Shown one piece after another: positions 51,625 to 56,242 of a stretch of 56,242 bases of DNA. The position numbers and the translations under genes were made by a program. This DNA is from Clostridia bacterium (GTDB lineage Bacteria > Bacillota > Clostridia > Oscillospirales > Acutalibacteraceae), in the NCBI GenBank assembly GCA_017397105.1, contig JAFQKF010000043.1:1-56242 (forward strand). Direction: 5' to 3'. The notes beneath the pieces were generated by a model. The model was not told where the DNA came from, made no database searches, and saw only the letters and a list, made by a program, of their open reading frames with translations. Numbering within the stretch: the first letter of the stretch is position 1; every line of letters starts with the position of its first letter.

Positions 51625-53376
51625 GTTTGAGAGTAGTGTAATTTCATAAGGTAGTAAAATGCAGGCGCAGACCAACACACTCAACGTCCTGTTTGAGAGT
51701 AGTGTAATTTCATAAGGTAGTAAAATAAGTCCAAACTGGTCTTTTTCTTCCCCTCGGTTTGAGAGTAGTGTAATTTCATAAGGTAGTAAAATCCACGTTT
51801 TGGATCACCGTCATACCTGCACTGTTTGAGAGTAGTGTAATTTCATAAGGTAGTAAAATGGAAGATGCCCGAGCCACTTCTATGGGTCAGTTTGAGAGTA
51901 GTGTAATTTCATAAGGTAGTAAAATTAAATGCAAGCACTTTAAAGATAAATCTCTGTTTGAGAGTAGTGTAATTTCATAAGGTAGTAAAATCTTGTTACC
52001 GTGCTTTCAACTACCATTTCAGTTTGAGAGTAGTGTAATTTCATAAGGTAGTAAAATCAGCAATGCTCGTTTTAGTGTGTCAAGATTGTTTGAGAGTAGT
52101 GTAATTTCATAAGGTAGTAAAATTAAACCTTGCTTTTATATGTCGCTTGAGGGGTTTGAGAGTAGTGTAATTTCATAAGGTAGTAAAATCAAGAATCGCA
52201 CTAATTACTCCTGTGGTTAGTTTGAGAGTAGTGTAATTTCATAAGGTAGTAAAATCGATTCAAGCTGCTTATCGAAGGGAATTCGTTTGAGAGTAGTGTA
52301 ATTTCATAAGGTAGTAAAATTGGATGACGAATTCGAAAGATTGGGCTTCGGTTTGAGAGTAGTGTAATTTCATAAGGTAGTAAAATCGTACTCGTTTATG
52401 TAAGGTTGCCGATACCGTTTGAGAGTAGTGTAATTTCATAAGGTAGTAAAATTATTAATTCCGCGGGTATCTCAACATCATGGTTTGAGAGTAGTGTAAT
52501 TTCATAAGGTAGTAAAATCAAGCTCTGACAACATAAAGTAACCGCATTGTTTGAGAGTAGTGTAATTTCATAAGGTAGTAAAATCCCTGCAAACACAATC
52601 ACCCGTTGTGCCTTGTTTGAGAGTAGTGTAATTTCATAAGGTAGTAAAATGATATAGTTGCTGATGCCGTTTGTTTTTGCGTTTGAGAGTAGTGTAATTT
52701 CATAAGGTAGTAAAATTGACAGAATCAACAAAGTTTTTCACTGACCGTTTGAGAGTAGTGTAATTTCATAAGGTAGTAAAATAGGAATTCGGAAGGATAA
52801 GCGAGCCGAGTCGTTTGAGAGTAGTGTAATTTCATAAGGTAGTAAAATCTGACATTATAGGTATCAAAGAAGCCGTGGGTTTGAGAGTAGTGTAATTTCA
52901 TAAGGTAGTAAAATCGTGATAATTGCCGCATACTGCGCCGCTGTGTTTGAGAGTAGTGTAATTTCATAAGGTAGTAAAATCGTGGTAATTGCCGCTTACT
53001 GCTTCGCTGTGTTTGAGAGTAGTGTAATTTCATAAGGTAGTAAAATTCGTAACTCATTTGTCAAACCATCCTCCCGGTTTGAGAGTAGTGTAATTTCATA
53101 AGGTAGTAAAATCGTAATTATTGCGGTATATTTACCCACGTTGTTTGAGAGTAGTGTAATTTCATAAGGTAGTAAAATGAAAAATACGGATTAAAAGTAT
53201 ATCTTCATGTTTGAGAGTAGTGTAATTTCATAAGGTATTAAAACGACACCAAAAGGAGAAATGAAGATGTCACAGTTTGAGAGTAGCGTAATTTCATAAG
53301 GTAGTAAAATTACATTCCGAGAAGAACAAATGGAACCATAGTTTGAGAGTTGTGTATTCTATTAATATAAAAGTAA
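51625..53376 (+). CRISPR. CRISPR array, 27 repeats and 26 spacers
   Basis: The 36-bp repeat starts GTTTGAGAGTAGTGTAATTT and ends AAGGTAGTAAAAT. Copies are identical from 51625 to 53178; spacers are 30 bases except one of 31 (51793) and one of 29 (52256). The leader-far end decays: repeat 25 (53209) has GGTATTAAAAC, repeat 26 (53275) one T to C change, and repeat 27 (53341) keeps only about the first 17 bases. Transcription is rightward, as for the cas genes. The oldest spacers are at the right. Confidence 0.98.
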
Positions 53377-53387
53377 CGGTGTCATAT

Positions 53388-53744
53388 ATGCCCAACATTA
53401 ACGAAACGCTTTCAAAACTTAAAAAGTCCTCTTTCCGTTCGGGGTTTCATCTTACGGAAAAGGACAGGGCTTATATTTCTGAAAAGGGTATGGACACAAT
53501 AAGAACTCATGCTCAGGAGTTTGTTCGTACCCGTCTTGCCCCCGCACACCCACACAATGACGGCAGACAAACCCCGATGCGCGGTCATCCCGTTTTTGTG
53601 GCGCAGCACGCCTGTGCCTGCTGCTGCCGCGGATGCCTTGAAAAATGGTACAGGGTTCCGCAAGGTAAAGAACTGACCGACATCCAGCAAGAAAAGATTG
53701 TAAATCTGCTTATGGCGTGGATAACGCAAGAGATAAGCAGATGA
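53388..53744 (+). CDS. DUF4186 protein
   Basis: A 118-residue protein with RTHAQEFVRTRLAPAHPHND, DGRQTPMRGHPVFVAQHACA, CCCRGCLEKWYRVPQGKEL and IVNLLMAWI, an almost perfect match to the DUF4186 family as I recall it. Conserved Cys and His suggest a metal site; function is unknown. ATG 53388 gives the family start; the frame opens earlier inside the degenerate last repeat. It is followed by a terminator. Confidence 0.85.
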   Translation: MPNINETLSKLKKSSFRSGFHLTEKDRAYISEKGMDTIRTHAQEFVRTRLAPAHPHNDGRQTPMRGHPVFVAQHACACCCRGCLEKWYRVPQGKELTDIQQEKIVNLLMAWITQEISR

Positions 53745-53776
53745 AAGATTACCGAAAGAAGAATCAGAAAACGACG

Positions 53777-53806
53777 AGCCCGGAGTGCTGATGCATTCCG
53801 GGCTTT
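53777..53806 (+). terminator. Terminator after the DUF4186 gene
   Basis: AGCCCGGAGTG and CATTCCGGGCT pair, followed by TTTTG. The remaining gap to 54110 shows no gene or clear element. Confidence 0.82.
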
Positions 53807-54110
53807 TGTCGTACAAAACGCTGTTTCAGGTTTCCTTTTCGTGTGTGGGGGTGGGGGAGCGGAAGCTGTTTTGCTTTTGCATCTGCAATCCGCTGGATTG
53901 ACAGTCTAAATGCTTTCACAATTGCTCCCAGTGAAGTTTTCGGAATTCTGAATGTTTATTGTTGCGGGCAAAAAGTGAGCCTTTTGTGCGCTACAGAGGC
54001 CATATTGCTGAATTCGCGTTAAAGATTGTGCGCTTTGAAACGTGACGTGAGCCATGAAACCTGATATAATATTCTACAGAAGAAACATTAATTGTCGAAA
54101 CGGAGATTAT

Positions 54111-54374
54111 ATGGGATTTATTGAAGATTTATATTACGGAAATATTGATGCTCAGGCGTATAACGCTGAATTCGGTGCACAGTTGAAGAAAAAGCTCAAC
54201 GATCTGACTGAGTTTGAAAAGCAAATTTCCGATAAACTGTCCGGCGAAGAAAAGACGATGTTTCTGAACTACACAGACAAGTATACTGAATTCACAGCCC
54301 GCAGCCTCACCGATTCTTTTGTTTCCGGTTTTCGTCTCGGTGCAAAATTCACACACGATACATTTATACGATAA
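54111..54374 (+). CDS. DUF6809-like protein
   Basis: An 87-residue helical protein: MGFIEDLYYGNIDAQ at the start, LSGEEKTMFLNYTDKY and FVSGFRLGAKF at the end, which fit DUF6809 proteins common in Clostridia. Function unknown. CGGAGA lies before ATG 54111; the longer frame from 54054 is not needed. Confidence 0.75.
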   Translation: MGFIEDLYYGNIDAQAYNAEFGAQLKKKLNDLTEFEKQISDKLSGEEKTMFLNYTDKYTEFTARSLTDSFVSGFRLGAKFTHDTFIR

Positions 54375-54408
54375 TTACGTCCTCCTTTCTTTTGAGGGTT
54401 CATGACAT

Positions 54409-54442
54409 AAAATGCTCCACAGAAAATCTCTGCGGAGCATTT
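54409..54442. terminator. Bidirectional terminator
   Basis: AAATGCTCC-CAGA and TCTG-GGAGCATTT form a long stem with A/T flanks. Confidence 0.8.
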
Positions 54443-54527
54443 GTGCTGTCAATATGCGACCTGTTGCAAAGAAATGCTTTTGTGATATAATGTGCTTATA
54501 ACAATTTGACGATGGGATTGAGATAAA

Positions 54528-55712
54528 ATGGTTCTTTTTCGTTTTTTGCTTGCATTGCTGACGGTTTTTGGAACACTGTTTCCGAATGTCGGTCTGAATT
54601 TTGAATATAAGCATCTGCCGATTGAGTTTGCGGTTGAGTCTGTGAACGATATATACGTTCCTGCGGACAACAACGCAAACGTGGTTGAATATCCCTCAAT
54701 CATAAAGCTCCGTCATCAGAAGAACGAAGCTGCTAACGGCAAGTCGCTCGCAACCTTTGAAAAGTGGGGCGACACGTATCCCATATATGAAAGCAACGAT
54801 GATGCCGAAACGTGGCAATATGTCTGCACGGTAAAAGATAATCTGAACGAGGGTTACTGGAATGAATGGATGCCGTTTCTCTATGAACTGCCTGCGGATA
54901 TGGGCGATTTTGAAAAGGGTACAATCATTCTTGCCGCAACGTCAATATACGGCGAAGGTGTAACCGACAGCACCATAACCCTTTATTCAAGCAACGATGC
55001 GGGTAAATCGTTCAATGCTTTCTGCAACGTTGACAGGGCAGGCGGAATAGATTGGGGTGTGTGGGAACCGTATTTGATTTACGAGGAAGAAACGGGCAGA
55101 CTTTTCTGTTTCTATTCAGACGATTCCGACCCCGAGCATTCGCAGAAGCTTGTTTATAAATACACAACCGATCTTGTTAACTGGAGCGAGAAGTTCGAAT
55201 GTGTTGCCTGCTCTGATTCATCACTCAGACCCGGTATGGTTTCAATTACCAGAATGGGCAACGGCGAATATTTAATGGTTTACGAGATGGTCGGTATTTT
55301 CATGAATCCGATTTATTGCAAAAGGTCAACTTCTCTCGATAATTGGGGCGACGTTTCGGATTACGGCAAGATAGTTTCTGCAGGCGGCAAAACTTTCGGC
55401 TCATCTCCTTGCGTTGCGTGGACACCCGTCGGCGGCGAATGCGGAACACTTATTGTTACGGGTCGACACGCCATCAGAGGCGAAAGCGACACGGGTGCGG
55501 ATATGTTCATCAGCTTCGATTACGGCAAAACCTTTGCACCGATTGATAATCCCATTCCGTATCCGACTGACGAACCTTTCGTAAAATGCGGTTACAGTCC
55601 GTCACTCTTTTTCTCGGAAGACGGAACAACGCTTTACTACGTCAACAATCCTCCGTGTTATGAATCAACCTATAAGATTACGGTTGCAAAAATCAAAATT
55701 TCGGAGTTATAA
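54528..55712 (+). CDS. Secreted Asp-box beta-propeller (sialidase/arabinanase-like)
   Basis: A 394-residue protein with a hydrophobic signal-like N-terminus (about 1-20). Asp-box turns SNDDAETW, SSNDAGKSF and SFDYGKTF and the stretch VWEPYLIYEEETGRLFCFYS fit six-bladed propeller glycosidases of the sialidase-like or GH93 exo-arabinanase type. It would act on glycans outside the cell. A signal peptidase site is not clear. It differs from the intracellular sialidase-like protein at 8673-9656. TATAAT lies about 40 bases upstream. Confidence 0.75.
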   Translation: MVLFRFLLALLTVFGTLFPNVGLNFEYKHLPIEFAVESVNDIYVPADNNANVVEYPSIIKLRHQKNEAANGKSLATFEKWGDTYPIYESNDDAETWQYVCTVKDNLNEGYWNEWMPFLYELPADMGDFEKGTIILAATSIYGEGVTDSTITLYSSNDAGKSFNAFCNVDRAGGIDWGVWEPYLIYEEETGRLFCFYSDDSDPEHSQKLVYKYTTDLVNWSEKFECVACSDSSLRPGMVSITRMGNGEYLMVYEMVGIFMNPIYCKRSTSLDNWGDVSDYGKIVSAGGKTFGSSPCVAWTPVGGECGTLIVTGRHAIRGESDTGADMFISFDYGKTFAPIDNPIPYPTDEPFVKCGYSPSLFFSEDGTTLYYVNNPPCYESTYKITVAKIKISEL

Positions 55713-55774
55713 AAAGCGTTGGTTATATTAATCAAGTCGAATTTTTGAAAAATCACAAGTGTTGAACGACAAAA

Positions 55775-55800
55775 TGAGGCTGCTGTGCAAGCAGCCTCAT
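55775..55800. terminator. Bidirectional terminator
   Basis: TGAGGCTGCT and AGCAGCCTCA form a 10-bp stem with 5-base loop between convergent genes. Confidence 0.85.
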
Positions 55801-55814
55801 AATATTATGATAAC

Positions 55815-56057
55815 TTATTCGACTTTAAATCCAAACATTTCTTTGAAATCATTAAAGCATTCTTCGCATACCCAACACTTTTGGTCGGGCGTGCAAAAGC
55901 CTTGCTGCAAATCTTCGCCGTGCTCGCTGAATTTATCCCAGCAAAAGGCACAATGGTCATGGTCCCACTTTTCTGACGGCTTGGTGTATTGCATCTTTTT
56001 AAGTTTTGCGTTCATCAAATACTCTTGCTGATTCAAGAGCCTCCAATCGTTTTGCAT
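55815..56057 (-). CDS. Small Cys/His zinc-binding-type protein
   Basis: An 80-residue protein: NDWRLLNQQEYL at the start, then SEKWDHDHCAFCWDKFSE, FCTPDQKCWVCEECFNDFKE. Two CxxC pairs and nearby His suggest a zinc site. I recall it as a conserved hypothetical of Firmicutes; function unknown. It follows the small gene at 56070-56189 by 12 bases on the same strand. Confidence 0.75.
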   Translation of the reverse strand: MQNDWRLLNQQEYLMNAKLKKMQYTKPSEKWDHDHCAFCWDKFSEHGEDLQQGFCTPDQKCWVCEECFNDFKEMFGFKVE

Positions 56058-56069
56058 TATGCGCCACTC

Positions 56070-56189
56070 CTAATCAACCAGATATACACAAAAGGATTTA
56101 GTCTTTCCGCCAACAACGGTTCTTTCAACTTCTTCCTCCCAAAAAGGCAAAAGATAGTCCTTAAAATCTTTTATTATGTCATCTTTCAA
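56070..56189 (-). CDS. Possible 39-residue protein, TTG start
   Basis: AAAGGTGA lies eight bases before TTG 56187-56189, which opens 39 codons (KDDIIKDFKDYLLPFWEEEV, then ERTVVGGKTKSFCVYLVD) up to a stop. The composition is protein-like, and the next gene follows closely. No family known; start unusual. Confidence 0.45.
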   Translation of the reverse strand: MKDDIIKDFKDYLLPFWEEEVERTVVGGKTKSFCVYLVD

Positions 56190-56242
56190 GGCGTGTTCAC
56201 CTTTCAAAAAGAGGGTAAATTTGTTGATTATTAATATAATGC

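Noticed and set aside
52396-53057. Long minus-strand frames of repeating FYYLMKLHYSQT or LLPYEITLLS units
   Set aside because: They are translations of the 36-bp CRISPR repeats plus spacers; the regular 66-base period gives an open frame by chance.
51625-53376. Self-targeting spacers
   Set aside because: No spacer was seen to match elsewhere in this window by eye; a full search could not be run.

Overview
This 56 kb window looks like a chromosome segment of a spore-forming, Gram-positive gut Clostridia, most likely of the Ruminococcaceae/Oscillospiraceae type. That is inferred from yqfC/yqfD and ylbJ-like sporulation genes, Clostridia-type DUF families (6061, 6809, 4186), SD sequences of the GGAGG type and TTGACA/TATAAT promoters; no rRNA or other taxonomic marker is present. 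No tRNA or rRNA gene was seen.

Positions 1-30086 are ordinary core chromosome. They carry a partial DUF6061-like gene, a lipoprotein, a CapA-like phosphoesterase, galM, a two-component system followed by an HtrA-like protease, a sialidase-like protein, sporulation genes, a D,D-carboxypeptidase, RNA-modification genes (TrmN6-like, rsmI), rubrerythrin and a three-gene sugar-acid operon with a natural TIM-barrel/dehydrogenase fusion. The obgE-mrnC-yitT and yebC genes follow, then the rplM-rpsI ribosomal operon.

Positions 30074-36983 are a small integrated element that uses the 3' end of rpsI as attachment site: a 15-bp copy of the rpsI end recurs just beyond its tyrosine integrase. Its genes (divergent regulators, integrase, excisionase-like, replisome organizer, helicase-loader-like, late-regulator-like) with no capsid or conjugation genes resemble a phage satellite. 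Next to it (37269-38178) is a self-contained cassette: promoter, a structured RNA of about 97 nt, a terminator, then a DUF3800 protein. Positions about 38256-44853 (ends not found) form a second, more AT-rich element: tyrosine integrase, excisionase-like protein, three tandem Cys-rich mini-proteins, a gene II/X-type rolling-circle replication protein with a 200-residue acidic insertion, a CAP-domain protein that seems to start at ATT, and two unknown proteins.

Positions 45552-53376 are a complete type II-A CRISPR-Cas locus: divergent tracrRNA with its own promoter, cas9-cas1-cas2-csn2, a leader ending in the ATTTGAG anchoring motif, and an array of 27 repeats and 26 spacers. Three spacers read as versions of one protein motif, as if they were taken from related invaders. 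After the array come DUF4186 and DUF6809 genes, a secreted Asp-box propeller protein and two small Cys-rich or unknown genes. Thus everything between rpsI and DUF4186 is mobile or defence DNA, in contrast to the housekeeping region before it.
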